The notes: a model not told the origin generated them from the letters alone. DNA of 64,000 bases from CAWBBA01 sp963741625 (GCA_963741625.1 CAVUIT010000012.1:558001-622000); one strand, 5' to 3'. Numbered from the stretch's first letter, positions 50,957 to 60,734 are shown. Program-made: numbers and translations.

Positions 50957-53085
50957 GCAGGAAACTCCTTCTTTTTCTGTAGTGTGTTCGCCGCCTCTAT
51001 AAAGTGCCTGGCAGCGATCAAAAGCTCCGTTGGCGGTTTTTCCTCCGGAGAGTCAATTAACTCTGAAATGGCCATCATGGCTGCATTGTTACAGATGAAA
51101 GCGATTTGGGAACCCACCATCCCTTCCGTCGATTTGGCCAACTCCATCATGTTTACATCCGCGGCCAAAGGTCTTTCCCGAGTGTGGACCTGAAACATTT
51201 CCAGTCGCCCTTTCTCGTCAGGGACGGGAAATTGAAGAACACAATCGAGCCGGCCGGCACGCATCAGAGCAGGGTCGAGCAAATCCTCCCGATTCGTGGC
51301 CCCGAGAACAATCACCTGGGAATGGTCACTTAAGTTGGCTAATTCGTTAAAGAACTGGCTGGCCACGCGATCCGTGGCTCCTTCGTTACTTCCAAGACAT
51401 CGGTTAGGAACGAGCGCGTCTATTTCATCAAAAAAAAGAATGCAAGGGGCCGATTGTTTGGCCTTTTTGAAGATCTTATGCAGGGCCTTCTCCGACTCTC
51501 CCAGCCACTTTGAGAAAAGAATCGGCCCACTGACGGAAATGAAATTTATGCCCGTTTCACCTGCCAGGGCCTTGGCCATCAGCGTCTTTCCGGTACCCGA
51601 AGGCCCGGAGAAAAGGATCCCTCTCGGAGGAAACACTTTTCCGGCTGCAAAAAGGTCCGGATATTTCGTGGGCCAATCCACAATGGAAATAAGCGTCCGT
51701 TTAATATTGCTCAATCCACCGACATGATCCCATCTCACCGCCGACCTCTCCGTGTAAAACTCACGAGTGGCCGTGGGCTCAATCTCTCTAAGAGCGGTCA
51801 AAAAATCCTGCATTCGGATATGCAATTGTTCCGCGGTGGCAAGAATCGGCTCCAGATAGTTTTCCCCTTCCAGGCTCAGATATCTCCTTAGAGCAACCAT
51901 TCCGGCCTCTTTGCACAAGGCCTCCAAATCGGCTCCGACGAAGCCGTGAGTGATCTGAGCAAGATGGTGCAGATTGACGTCAGGGGCCAGAGGCATGCGG
52001 CGGCTGTGAATCCTCAAGATTTCATGGCGTCCTTCGACATTGGGCACGGGGAGAACGATCTCACGGTCGAAACGGCCAGGCCGTCTGAGAGCCGGGTCTA
52101 TCATTTCGGGAATATTCGTCGCCCCTATGACAATGACATGTCCACGGGAAACCATGCCGTCCATCAGCGCGAGCAGTTGGGCCACCACTCTCTTTTCAAC
52201 ATCCCCCAAAACCTCCGCGCGCTTTGGGGCGATGCCATCGATTTCATCGATGAAGATAACGCTCGGCGCGTGCCGGGTCGCTTCTTCAAAAATTTCCCTC
52301 AGTCTGGCTTCGCTTTCCCCATAAAACTTGTGAATAATTTCGGGTCCATTCACGCGGACAAAATGAAGTTTTGTCTCACTGGCAACGGCCCGGGCAATCA
52401 GGGTTTTGCCGGTTCCCGGAGGCCCACAAAGCAATACCCCTTTAGGAGCCTCAATGCCCAGCCTTTCAAAAGCCTCCGCATAACGAAGAGGAAGCTCCAC
52501 CATCTCCCGAACGAGCCTTAACTCATTTTCGAGCCCGCCCACGTTTTCGTACGAGACCTGCGAAGGACCCTCCATGGAAAAATCGGGCTCCTTTAAGACG
52601 AAGCGAGTTCTTTGATTGATGATTACTCCGGTGGGAGGAGCCGTCGCCTCCACCATAAAAAGGCGCTCCTTTCCTCCCAGGAAAGGAACATTGATTTTGT
52701 CCCCCGGCATTGCCGGCAAGCCCTGAAGTACTTTCGCAAACTGATCCAACTCATTTTTGTCGGGCAACGTGCTGGTGGAATCAAGCGGAGTGATCAGGAC
52801 GGTCTCAGCCGTTCTGCGAGGAATCTTTCTCACCCGAACCAGATCTCCGAGGCTTGTTTGGCCATTGCTCCGAGTGAGGCCGTCGATCTGAATGACCTTT
52901 TTCCCGGAGTAATCCGGAAGGGTGCCGGTGACCCGGGCGACCGTCGTCTTGGCCCCTCTGATCTCAATGAGGTCTCCCAGCAGGCCGCTCAGTGCCTTAA
53001 TATCCTCAGCGTCCAGGCGCGCCCAGCCCTTGCCTACATCGTCAGATAGGGCCTCAGCGACTCTTAGTTCCAGGTCAGTGTCCAC
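50950..53085 (-). CDS. CDC48/p97-type double AAA ATPase
   Basis: 711 residues. An N-terminal substrate domain (about 1-185; ADEDIKALSGL-like DAEDIKALSGLLGDLIEIRG, then double-psi-barrel segments) is followed by two AAA modules. D1 has Walker A GPPGTGKTLIARAV, Walker B VIFIDEIDG and the second region of homology GRFDREI. D2 has Walker A GPSGTGKTLMAKAL, with Ser for Pro, Walker B ILFFDEIDA and RAGRLD. This is the VAT/CDC48 design, common in archaea and found in some anaerobic bacteria. It unfolds proteins for degradation or remodels complexes; no proteasome genes are here. It is linked to thiC upstream and the GntR gene downstream. Confidence 0.92.
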   Translation of the reverse strand: MDTDLELRVAEALSDDVGKGWARLDAEDIKALSGLLGDLIEIRGAKTTVARVTGTLPDYSGKKVIQIDGLTRSNGQTSLGDLVRVRKIPRRTAETVLITPLDSTSTLPDKNELDQFAKVLQGLPAMPGDKINVPFLGGKERLFMVEATAPPTGVIINQRTRFVLKEPDFSMEGPSQVSYENVGGLENELRLVREMVELPLRYAEAFERLGIEAPKGVLLCGPPGTGKTLIARAVASETKLHFVRVNGPEIIHKFYGESEARLREIFEEATRHAPSVIFIDEIDGIAPKRAEVLGDVEKRVVAQLLALMDGMVSRGHVIVIGATNIPEMIDPALRRPGRFDREIVLPVPNVEGRHEILRIHSRRMPLAPDVNLHHLAQITHGFVGADLEALCKEAGMVALRRYLSLEGENYLEPILATAEQLHIRMQDFLTALREIEPTATREFYTERSAVRWDHVGGLSNIKRTLISIVDWPTKYPDLFAAGKVFPPRGILFSGPSGTGKTLMAKALAGETGINFISVSGPILFSKWLGESEKALHKIFKKAKQSAPCILFFDEIDALVPNRCLGSNEGATDRVASQFFNELANLSDHSQVIVLGATNREDLLDPALMRAGRLDCVLQFPVPDEKGRLEMFQVHTRERPLAADVNMMELAKSTEGMVGSQIAFICNNAAMMAISELIDSPEEKPPTELLIAARHFIEAANTLQKKKEFPAC

Positions 53086-53148
53086 GTTGGAAGCCTCTGT
53101 TGGGAGAGGTAAATCAGTTCAAGAACGTTGTCTTTGGGGCACGCTTTC

Positions 53149-54441
53149 TCACACAACCTCACCAGTTTGTAGCCCCGAATCGGCTTTGTAGGCGCATAGA
53201 TCCCCGCACATGGTGCAGGTTTCATGATCCTCACGACCTGTCCTGCTTCGGATCTGACGTGCCAGGTCAGGATCCATAGCCAGACGAATTTGTTCGGCCC
53301 AGTCACGATCTTTTCTGCAGCGGCTCATCTTCTCATCCCATTCCCACGCGCCAGGCCTGCGCCTCACCAGGTCTGCAGCGTGTCCTGCGACTCGGGCTGC
53401 AAGCACCCCCATGCGCACATCTTCAACATTGGGCAGTCCAAGATGTTCCGATGGGGTGACGTAACAGAGAAAATCAGCTCCATGAACTGCCGCTAGCGCC
53501 CCACCAATTGCCGAGGTTATGTGATCCAAACCTGGCGCAACATCGGTTACAAGTGGTCCGAGCACATAAAAGGGAGCATCTTGGCAAAGCCTTTTCTGAA
53601 GGATCATCTGAGTTGCAATCTGATCCAGAGGGACGTGCCCAGGCCCTTCGACGATCGCCTGTACCCCTTTCTCTTGCGCCCGGCGGAAGAGCTGGCCCAG
53701 AGTAACCAATTCTTCCACCTGAGCCTGATCCAGCGAGTCGGCAATGGCTCCGGGTCTGAGGCCATCGCCCAGGCTGATCACCATGCCATACTGCTTGCAG
53801 ATATCCAGGACTTCGTCGTAACGCTCGAAGAGAGGATTTTCTTTGTTGTTAGTCCTCATCCAACGGGCCAGAAAACTTCCCCCGCGACTCACGATGCCGC
53901 AGACTCTCGGCTTGTGCTCAAGGTGGGCCAAGGCAGAAAGTGTTACTCCGCAGTGGACGGTCACGAAACTTATCCCGTCTTCCCCGTGAAGACGAATCGC
54001 ATCGAGCATTTCCGCCGGTTCCATCATCACGCCGCTACCGCGTGTCCTCTGGGCATCTACGATGGCCTCGTAAATCGGGACGGAGCCTACAGGAACCGGT
54101 GATTCTGAAACGATCCTGCGCCGTACGGACCTGAGGTTTCCCCCGGTGGAGAGATCCATTACCGTGTCAGCGCCCGCCTTAAACGCTACCTCCAGTTTGT
54201 GCAGCTCAAAATCCTCATCGTGTAGGTCAGGAGAGGTGCCAATATTGGCATTCACCTTCACGCAAAGATTTTCACCCACTGCCACTGCCTTGCCGGTGGG
54301 AGACGCCTTAAGAATAACGACAGTGCCCTTTACCAGGGACTCGAGCAGGGTCTGTTCCGCCACACCACTATCTCGCTCGATATCTTTTAGCGAGCCGTCC
54401 CAGAGGGGAATCTTAGTTTTTGATCCCAGATGACTATCCAT
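53149..54441 (-). CDS. thiC: Phosphomethylpyrimidine synthase
   Basis: 430-residue ThiC, the radical SAM enzyme that turns 5-aminoimidazole ribotide into the pyrimidine of thiamin. Visible are VKVNANIGTSPD, GADTVMDLSTGGNL, TVHCGV, EGPGHVPLDQI, GPLVTDVAPGLDHI and the C-terminal cluster motif CTMCGDLC. Length is that of the shorter ThiC form. It supplies TPP precursors, which the oxalate oxidoreductase-like enzyme needs. No TPP riboswitch is recognised in the 175 bases upstream; a lone TTGACA occurs near 54545. Confidence 0.95.
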   Translation of the reverse strand: MDSHLGSKTKIPLWDGSLKDIERDSGVAEQTLLESLVKGTVVILKASPTGKAVAVGENLCVKVNANIGTSPDLHDEDFELHKLEVAFKAGADTVMDLSTGGNLRSVRRRIVSESPVPVGSVPIYEAIVDAQRTRGSGVMMEPAEMLDAIRLHGEDGISFVTVHCGVTLSALAHLEHKPRVCGIVSRGGSFLARWMRTNNKENPLFERYDEVLDICKQYGMVISLGDGLRPGAIADSLDQAQVEELVTLGQLFRRAQEKGVQAIVEGPGHVPLDQIATQMILQKRLCQDAPFYVLGPLVTDVAPGLDHITSAIGGALAAVHGADFLCYVTPSEHLGLPNVEDVRMGVLAARVAGHAADLVRRRPGAWEWDEKMSRCRKDRDWAEQIRLAMDPDLARQIRSRTGREDHETCTMCGDLCAYKADSGLQTGEVV

Positions 54442-54916
54442 TCTATAAAGTCCTGGAAAAGCAGATTAGTTGTCGAAAGGTCAGACCATTAGATGTTCAT
54501 ATCATCCAGTATTTGGCTCATGTTCTCAGGGTGTTTAAACTTTGTCAAGAATTTTTTGGTAAACATTCAGCAAAGAGCAGGCGACAATTAATACGGCGAC
54601 CTTTGGGGAAATGAGCGAGAAATGATCAGCGTGCTCTCGTGGTTATCAGGCGAGCCTTCAGTAATAGGATTGGACGGTTGGAAAGCGAATGACGTTGGGA
54701 AACGGATGTCCCCTGCGGGTGTAGTCTAGAAGCCGCGAGCAAACCCCGGCACCGAGTGTCCGGACCCTCCACAAGGGCATCTCGAGCCCTCTGCATTCAT
54801 CCGCGCATGCTTAGACGCGCAGAAGCGCAACCGACACTGCCCCGCTCAGCCTTCAACTCAACTTGTTAAACCAACGCCCGACAGGGACATTCCGCAGCTT
54901 GGAAATCCGGCGCTCT
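54442..54916. other. Intergenic region upstream of thiC
   Basis: Holds the thiC leader. The conserved core of a TPP riboswitch (CUGAGA with a downstream ACC..UGAUCUGG-type segment) is not complete: a CTGAGA is present, but the partner segments are not. No ORF of note otherwise. Confidence 0.35.
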
Positions 54917-55228
54917 CTAGTTATACGAAGCCCCGGACAAGAGGGCACATAGATAGAGTGATTGGCTCCAGGTACCTAACCAACTATCGTCCCCGGCACC
55001 GGCAAGTAGCTCTCCGCCGACCTGGGGCAGGGTTTTCGGTGTCGTGAGGCATTCCGCCGTACCTGTCACCAACTCGCAGTCAACCAGTTGCACGCACTGC
55101 TGGGTGATGCCCGGCAGAGCGGCGGTGTTTCCTGTGAGAGATGAAGGCAAAGCGGACCAAATGGCAACGTAAAAGAATAGCGCGTAACATGAGGCGACAA
55201 AAATGATCAGATATCTACTGTTGTTCAC
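54917..55228 (-). CDS. Hypothetical membrane-anchored small protein
   Basis: 103 residues from a GTG at 55228, chosen because GGAGGAGGTTC lies just upstream. One strong N-terminal helix (YLIIFVASCYALFFYVAIWS) would anchor it. The remainder is mostly uncharged, with four Cys (QQCVQLVDCELV, ECLTTP, LYLCALLSGA). No family recognised. A longer frame from 55294 lacks a ribosome site. Possibly a small secreted or anchored peptide. Confidence 0.42.
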   Translation of the reverse strand: MNNSRYLIIFVASCYALFFYVAIWSALPSSLTGNTAALPGITQQCVQLVDCELVTGTAECLTTPKTLPQVGGELLAGAGDDSWLGTWSQSLYLCALLSGASYN

Positions 55229-55605
55229 AATGAACCTCCTCCACATCCTTTGCGGGGGGGCGAAAATAATGTTCTCATTGAGTCCATTTGCCATCCCATA
55301 AAATTAGATGCGTTCGTCGATTTTATGATTCCTTGGGTTGAGCGTTTTTTTCTTCGACGGAGGGTCACTTTGTTTGCAGGAATAGCAAAACAAACCGCCT
55401 AGCTCGCCGATGGTCGCCGCCCCACACCAAGACGAATCTTTATTCATGGCAACTTCCAAAGACAAAGTCAAGCCCTTCGACAGACCGTGACTTGTGGAGG
55501 CACCCCGCTCTTGACAAGCTCTGTGGTAACGCGTAATTTTGAAAGGTTTTCCAGAGTTTGGAGGAGAGCAACCGATCATACGGAAGCCTCAAGAAAATAC
55601 GACGG
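55229..55605. other. Intergenic region with one possible micro-ORF
   Basis: Mostly upstream sequence of the xdhC gene and of the hypothetical protein. A 47-codon minus-strand frame (55447-55304) with GGAAG before its ATG encodes a Cys-containing peptide (SWCGAATIGE, FCYSCKQ). It is too weakly supported to call a gene. Confidence 0.25.
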
Positions 55606-56700
55606 ATGAGTGACAGAATCATGCTGGCAATTTGGCGCGCGGCAGTCGAACAGTTTGAGGAAGGCCGGAGTTTTGTCTTGGCCACAATACTTGATGTCAA
55701 GGGATCTTCCCCTCGACACGTGGGAACCCGTTTCCTTATCCAGCAAGACGGAACCATAGTGGGGACAATCGGGGGAGGGCTGTTTGAAGCCCAAGTTCAG
55801 GAGTTTGCAGCCGCGGCTTTGCATGCAGGAACATCCCACCGCGCTCCTTTTTCCTTCACCGGAGAAGGCGCAGAATCCAAGGAGATGATTTGCGGCGGAA
55901 ATGCTGAAGTCCTGGTCGAATTTGTTGACGCAGGAGATAAGGTCCGGGAAGAAATCTTCAAGCAGTTGTTGGCCATAGCTCAAAATAGGGGCTCAGGGTA
56001 TTTGCTCACCAACATCACAATACCTGTAGGTGGTCAGGCCGTAGGTGGGATTGATTATCTCTTGATGGATGGAGAGGGAAGACGCTACGGGGGCTTTCCC
56101 CATGCCGATTCTGTGCTGCGAATACTGCCCCAGCAGCGGCTTCTGAAGCCCGCTCAACTCCTCGAAGCGCCAGGCACGGAGCACCCGGTCTTTCTGGAAT
56201 GGTTGAAGGCGCATGGTACGGCAATCATATTCGGCGCGGGGCACGTGGGCGCCTGCGTGTCCCACCTAGCCGCATACGTGCGATTCAACGTTGTAGTGCT
56301 TGACGACCGTGAGGAGTTCGCTTCACCTACGAAACTTCCCGATGCTCACCAAGTCGTTGTTGTGGACTCATTCCACCAGGCCTTTTCTGACTTGGCCGTG
56401 GATGAAGACAGTTACCTGGTGATCGTAACCCGAGGTCACGCCCACGACAAAACTGTGCTTGCCCAAGCCCTGCGGACAAACGCAGGTTACATTGGCATGA
56501 TAGGGTCTCGAAGGAAAACAAAGCTTATTCTGGAGGCACTGCTAAGAGAGGGGTTCAGCCGGGAGGACCTGCAGCGCATCCACGCGCCCATCGGGCTCCC
56601 CATTGGAGGAGAAACCCCCGAAGAGATAGGTGTTTCCATCATTGGCGAGATGATTCAGATCCGGCATCGCAAAGAAAGTTTGCAACGACTCGGGGCCTAG
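55606..56700 (+). CDS. xdhC: XdhC/CoxI family molybdenum hydroxylase maturation factor
   Basis: 364 residues from the ATG at 55606. The N-terminal XdhC domain has FVLATILDVKGSSPRHVGTR and GTIGGGLFEAQVQ, with Cys in EMICGGNAEV. The C-terminal Rossmann domain has AIIFGAGHVGACVSHLAAYV and GYIGMIGSRRKTKLILEAL. Family members bind Mo cofactor and help load its sulfido (or selenido) ligand into xanthine dehydrogenase-type enzymes. It is a reasonable partner for the nicotinate dehydrogenase-like enzyme at 1.2-5.1 kb, though it lies 50 kb away. A GT2 gene follows 88 bp later. Confidence 0.9.
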   Translation: MSDRIMLAIWRAAVEQFEEGRSFVLATILDVKGSSPRHVGTRFLIQQDGTIVGTIGGGLFEAQVQEFAAAALHAGTSHRAPFSFTGEGAESKEMICGGNAEVLVEFVDAGDKVREEIFKQLLAIAQNRGSGYLLTNITIPVGGQAVGGIDYLLMDGEGRRYGGFPHADSVLRILPQQRLLKPAQLLEAPGTEHPVFLEWLKAHGTAIIFGAGHVGACVSHLAAYVRFNVVVLDDREEFASPTKLPDAHQVVVVDSFHQAFSDLAVDEDSYLVIVTRGHAHDKTVLAQALRTNAGYIGMIGSRRKTKLILEALLREGFSREDLQRIHAPIGLPIGGETPEEIGVSIIGEMIQIRHRKESLQRLGA

Positions 56701-56788
56701 CATTTGCCCGTCCTTGATTCCCAATCCGAAATAAGGAGTGAGCGGGTTCCAAGGCAACGTGAAGCGATAAGCATTTACTGGAAAAATC

Positions 56789-57571
56789 ATGCTCAACGGA
56801 AAGAGGATAATAGTAGTCCTGCCTGCATATAACGCGGCCCAAACACTTGAGAGTACCGTCTCGGAACTGGATCGGCAAGTGGTGGATGACATCCTTCTGG
56901 TCGATGACTCCAGCGCGGATGAGACGGTACGCTTGGCCAGGAAACTGGGAATAAGGTGCTTCCTTCATGACCGCAACTACGGTTATGGCCGCAATCAGAA
57001 GACCTGTTACACTGAAGCCCTCAAGCTCGGGGCTGACGTCGTCGTAATGCTGCATCCGGATTATCAATATGCCCCCAAGCTCGTGCCTGCGATGGCTGCT
57101 ATGGTCGTCTCCGGAGAATACGACGTGGTGCTGGGTTCCCGCATTTTGGGCGGAAAAGCAAGAAAAAGCGGCATGCCGGTCTACAAGTACATTTCCAATA
57201 GGTTCCTCACATTAACGGAGAATCTTTTTTTCGGATCGAAGCTATCGGAGTTTCACACCGGGTACAGGGCCTTTTCTCGGAGAGTGCTGGGGGATCTCCC
57301 GTTCCACGAGAATTCGGACGACTTCCTTTTTGATAACGAGATGCTGGCTCAGGCCATCTTCTTCAACTTCAACGTAGGTGAGATCTCCTGCCCCACACGG
57401 TATTTTCCGGAGGCATCCTCCATCAATTTCAGGCGATCCGTTGTTTATGGGCTTGGCGTTTTGTGGACCTCGGTGCGCTTCCGACTCCAAAAATGGGGGC
57501 TGGCTCGTTTTCGGATCTTCGAGAATTCCAACGCGGTCCCCGCAAAAGATTACTATTCTGAAATCAAGTGA
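56789..57571 (+). CDS. Family 2 glycosyltransferase (polyprenol-phosphate sugar synthase-like)
   Basis: 260-residue GT-A enzyme. The N-terminal IIVVLPAYNAAQTLESTVSE binds nucleotide; DDILLVDDSSADETV holds the first Asp pair and VVVMLHPDYQYAPKLV takes the place of the DxD region (HPD). It lacks C-terminal membrane helices. Such short forms make dolichol/undecaprenyl-phosphate sugars that feed GT-C transferases such as the one at 26 kb (inference). Expected location is the inner face of the membrane. Confidence 0.85.
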   Translation: MLNGKRIIVVLPAYNAAQTLESTVSELDRQVVDDILLVDDSSADETVRLARKLGIRCFLHDRNYGYGRNQKTCYTEALKLGADVVVMLHPDYQYAPKLVPAMAAMVVSGEYDVVLGSRILGGKARKSGMPVYKYISNRFLTLTENLFFGSKLSEFHTGYRAFSRRVLGDLPFHENSDDFLFDNEMLAQAIFFNFNVGEISCPTRYFPEASSINFRRSVVYGLGVLWTSVRFRLQKWGLARFRIFENSNAVPAKDYYSEIK

Positions 57572-57981
57572 AGTGCCTCCCCAGAACTGGGTGTACGCAC
57601 TAAGCGCTGCTGTGCCCTCGGACTTTTCAACCCTCTGAAATTCCACTTGTCGGAATTTAGCTCAATCGTGCCCTCCGCCTGCCCCCACCTTGTTGTCCTG
57701 ACACTAATTCATCTGTTATATTACCTAAGTTACGGTAATTTATTCAACTAAAATGCCAAGGAGTCGTGCGCGCTCGCGCAGCGTTTCGACTGTTGAACCG
57801 GACTGTTATAGTCGTGATGTCAACTAGTTGGGTGTATTGGTGTGCTCGGTGGAGATGCGCGATGGGAGGCGAATCGTCTGGTTGCGGCTCCTATAGGCGG
57901 TTTTCGTGGATTGAGAGCGGATTTCGTTAAACTAATTTCTAGGTTTTTTAAATAACATTCGGATTCAATGACATTTTTATC
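57572..57981. other. Intergenic region upstream of the outer membrane protein
   Basis: No ORF of note. The segment 57700-57760 is AT-rich and may hold further promoter elements. No repeats are recognised. Confidence 0.35.
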
Positions 57982-58009
57982 TTGACATTCTGTGAAATAT
58001 TGTTAAGGT
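57982..58009 (+). promoter_or_regulatory. Possible promoter for the outer membrane protein
   Basis: TTGACA (57982-57987) is a perfect -35 box. A weak -10 candidate TAAGGT (58004-58009) lies 16 bp downstream. The ATG at 58048 is about 30 bp further. Confidence 0.4.
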
Positions 58010-58047
58010 CGGAATCGCAAGACATTAGAACCCTGAGGGAGGGTGTT

Positions 58048-59046
58048 ATGTTAAGAAACGCATTAAAGTACGTGTTTGTGTTGATGTTAATGGCGACAGT
58101 GTTTTCGGCTGCCGCATTCGCAGAATCCACGCAAGCTACCTATGATCCCTGCACCGGCGCCTCGGGATACAAGGCAATCTCCAAGGTGAGGCCGCCTTCG
58201 CCTCCAGCGCCCACAGCATTGAAAGTAAAGCCTTGGGGCTTCACTTCCCGATTCGATGCATTGTCCCAGTACAATCCTGTGAATTGGTGGGCGGATTGCT
58301 GCCTGCCTATGCCGGCAAAGGGGCAGTTCGTGATCGCACCCAGGGTCTTTTTCGCTCGACTGAGTGGTGAAGCTCGCCGTGGCACTGATATAACGGGCGT
58401 GCAAACCGCGCTGGTCAATTTTGACGACCACCTGGGATTCAGAAAGAGCGGCAACGCAATCTGGTCTTTCGAAGCCCTTTACCAGATACGGCCGCGGTGG
58501 GGCATAAGGTACTCTTTTTCACCAATGGTAATGGAGGCCACAAATTCTCCGATGACCGCTTTCAGTTTCGCTGGTCAGACATTTGCGGCCGGGACTCCAG
58601 TCCATTCAAAATGGGAGCGATTCGAACACAGGGCCGGCCTCGTCTTTACCCTGAGTCGAACGAAATACAGCGTCACCAACTTCTTTGCCGAATGGCTTAA
58701 TGTCCAGGACAAGCTTACCATCGGAGGAGCAGGCGGTACTACAGTGCCGGGCACCATGAGTGACACGAAGAACATGGCCGTCACCGGACTCGAATTTGAC
58801 AAGTGCTTGAAGAACTACCACGGCAACACGTTGGCACTCAGTGGGAGAGGCTCCATCGCCTTCCTGAACGACTCGATCGGGTATGATGCCGAGGCCGCAT
58901 TGAGTTACTTGATTCCGATCAAGACCGGGCGCTTCGGCTTCGTCAAGGGCGGGTATCGTTATGCCTATCTCAAGAAAGACAGGCCTAACAGGATGTTCAA
59001 CACGACTCTGGACGGACCCTTTGTCCAGGTAGGATTCCTTTTCTGA
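58048..59046 (+). CDS. Outer-membrane beta-barrel protein
   Basis: 332 residues from the ATG at 58048 (GAGGGAGGGTGTT upstream). A signal peptide (YVFVLMLMATVFSAAAFAES, cleavage after AFA) precedes a Pro-rich linker (KVRPPSPPAPTALKVKPWG), then amphipathic strands with alternating aromatic residues (WSFEALYQIRPRWGIRYSFS), ending with Phe (VGFLF), the usual sorting signal for barrels. Three Cys lie in the first 110 residues. Similar single-barrel proteins are abundant in Desulfobacterota; function is unknown, perhaps a porin or structural protein. It has its own promoter and terminator, suggesting strong, separate expression. Confidence 0.78.
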   Translation: MLRNALKYVFVLMLMATVFSAAAFAESTQATYDPCTGASGYKAISKVRPPSPPAPTALKVKPWGFTSRFDALSQYNPVNWWADCCLPMPAKGQFVIAPRVFFARLSGEARRGTDITGVQTALVNFDDHLGFRKSGNAIWSFEALYQIRPRWGIRYSFSPMVMEATNSPMTAFSFAGQTFAAGTPVHSKWERFEHRAGLVFTLSRTKYSVTNFFAEWLNVQDKLTIGGAGGTTVPGTMSDTKNMAVTGLEFDKCLKNYHGNTLALSGRGSIAFLNDSIGYDAEAALSYLIPIKTGRFGFVKGGYRYAYLKKDRPNRMFNTTLDGPFVQVGFLF

Positions 59047-59121
59047 TGGCCGCGTAGCCGGTACGAGCCCTTTTCCTCCCCCGATTTTTGTTGCCCGACC
59101 AAGTTTCCTCATACCCTCCAA

Positions 59122-59151
59122 AGTCCGACTCAGTGGTCGGGCTTTTTTTTT
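59122..59151 (+). terminator. Rho-independent terminator
   Basis: An 8-bp stem AGTCCGAC / GTCGGGCT (one G-T pair) with loop TCAGTG is followed by nine T. It ends the outer-membrane protein transcript. Confidence 0.85.
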
Positions 59152-59276
59152 AGGCGCGAGGACCTTTTGGGTCCTCTGCGCTGAGGTCTTCACAAAAAAC
59201 GCGCCGTTTCACGTAAATCTCCTTGTCTTTTCTAGCGCTTGACAGGACCGCGACGGGATGATAGCAACTCACAATC

Positions 59277-60734
59277 ATGGAAAAAGGCTTAGGAAAAGGC
59301 GATGCTGACGATATCCCTTTGCTGCCACGCCCTGCTCATGTGCATTTGATGGGAATTTGCGGCACTGGCATGGCTTCCCTCGCCGGGATGTTTCATGAAA
59401 GCGGCTACAGGGTGACCGGGTCGGATCAGGCCATATATCCACCTATGAGCTATTTTCTGCGAGATCTGGGAATCCGCGTGATTGACGGATATCGAGCCTC
59501 TAACCTTGACCCCGTCCCCGATCTGGTGGTCGTCGGCAATGTAATCCGGCAGACGAATCCGGAAGCGGTCGAGCTTGAAAGGTCCGGCATTCCCTTCACC
59601 TCCATGCCGGGGGCATTGAACAAGTACTTTATCGGCAATAAGACCCGCATCGTCGTCGCGGGGACGCACGGCAAAACTACCGTCAGCGCCATGATAGCCT
59701 GGGTTCTATACCAAGAACAGCGTGACCCGGGCTTCATGATTGGAGGGATGCCGGAGAATTTCAAAAGGAATTACCGTCTGGGCGGAGGCCCTCTGTTCGT
59801 GATCGAAGGTGATGAGTACGACACCGCTTATTTTGACAAGGGGCCGAAACTTCTTCATTACAACCCTCAAATAGCCGTGATAACATCCTGTGAGTTCGAC
59901 CACGCGGACATTTACAGCAGTCTGGAAGAGATTAAGGACCAGTTCCGGGCTTTTGCGAAACTTGTCCCTTCCAATGGGAGCCTTATAGCCTATGAAGGGG
60001 ATGACCGGGTCCTGGAGATAATTGGAGACTGTGGCCGGCCTGTGCAGACGTACGGGACGGAATCGGTCACGAACTGGCGCGGGGTTAAGCTTGACGAAGG
60101 TCCTGAAGGCATCAGGGCGCTCATCACGAAGGACGGTCAAGGGGTGGCAGCGGGAACTTTGCCGGTCTTTGGCTTTCATAATGTCTTAAATGCGGTCGCA
60201 GCAGTCGCAGCCGCTGCTAACGTGGGCATCGAGCCACAGAGGGGCTTGGATGCCCTGGGATCCTTCAGGGGGGTTAAGCGACGGCAGGAAATCCTGGGCG
60301 AAGAATCCGGGATACTTCTGATTGATGACTTCGCCCATCATCCCACTGCCGTGAAGGTTACGTGCGATGCCATTCATTCCCGTTTTTCGGATCGGCGGCT
60401 GGTGGCGGTATTCGAGCCCCGCACCAATACAAGCAGGCGTGCCATTTTTCAAGAACTCTATGTGCATGCCTTCCTCAGTGCAGATCTGATCGTGTTGAGG
60501 GAGCCCCGTGATGTGGCGAGAATTCCTGAGATGGAGCGATTCAGTTCTGAACGGCTGGCTCAAGATTTGAGACACTTGGGCAAATCTGCCCAAGCCTTTG
60601 ATGATACTGACGGACTACTCGAATTCCTTTCGACGGAGCTTCGGGCGGGAGACGTTGTCCTGACCATGTCCAACGGGAGTTTTGACGACGTCAATTCTCG
60701 TCTGTTGGCATACCTTGAGGAGTCGGGAAAATGA
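59277..60734 (+). CDS. mpl: UDP-N-acetylmuramate:L-alanyl-gamma-D-glutamyl-meso-DAP ligase
   Basis: 485-residue Mur-ligase family member. The N-terminal Rossmann segment is HVHLMGICGTGMASLAGMF; the ATP-binding loop is VVAGTHGKTTVSAMIAW; the central EFDHADIYSSLEEIK and the C-terminal DDFAHHPTAVKVTC follow the Mpl pattern rather than MurC. It recycles murein tripeptide by joining it to UDP-MurNAc in the cytoplasm. The first 18 residues are an unconserved head. Its stop overlaps the next start (ATGA). Confidence 0.9.
   Translation: MEKGLGKGDADDIPLLPRPAHVHLMGICGTGMASLAGMFHESGYRVTGSDQAIYPPMSYFLRDLGIRVIDGYRASNLDPVPDLVVVGNVIRQTNPEAVELERSGIPFTSMPGALNKYFIGNKTRIVVAGTHGKTTVSAMIAWVLYQEQRDPGFMIGGMPENFKRNYRLGGGPLFVIEGDEYDTAYFDKGPKLLHYNPQIAVITSCEFDHADIYSSLEEIKDQFRAFAKLVPSNGSLIAYEGDDRVLEIIGDCGRPVQTYGTESVTNWRGVKLDEGPEGIRALITKDGQGVAAGTLPVFGFHNVLNAVAAVAAAANVGIEPQRGLDALGSFRGVKRRQEILGEESGILLIDDFAHHPTAVKVTCDAIHSRFSDRRLVAVFEPRTNTSRRAIFQELYVHAFLSADLIVLREPRDVARIPEMERFSSERLAQDLRHLGKSAQAFDDTDGLLEFLSTELRAGDVVLTMSNGSFDDVNSRLLAYLEESGK

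Noticed and set aside
54442..54620. TPP riboswitch upstream of thiC
   Set aside because: A CTGAGA is present but the other conserved core segments are not found.
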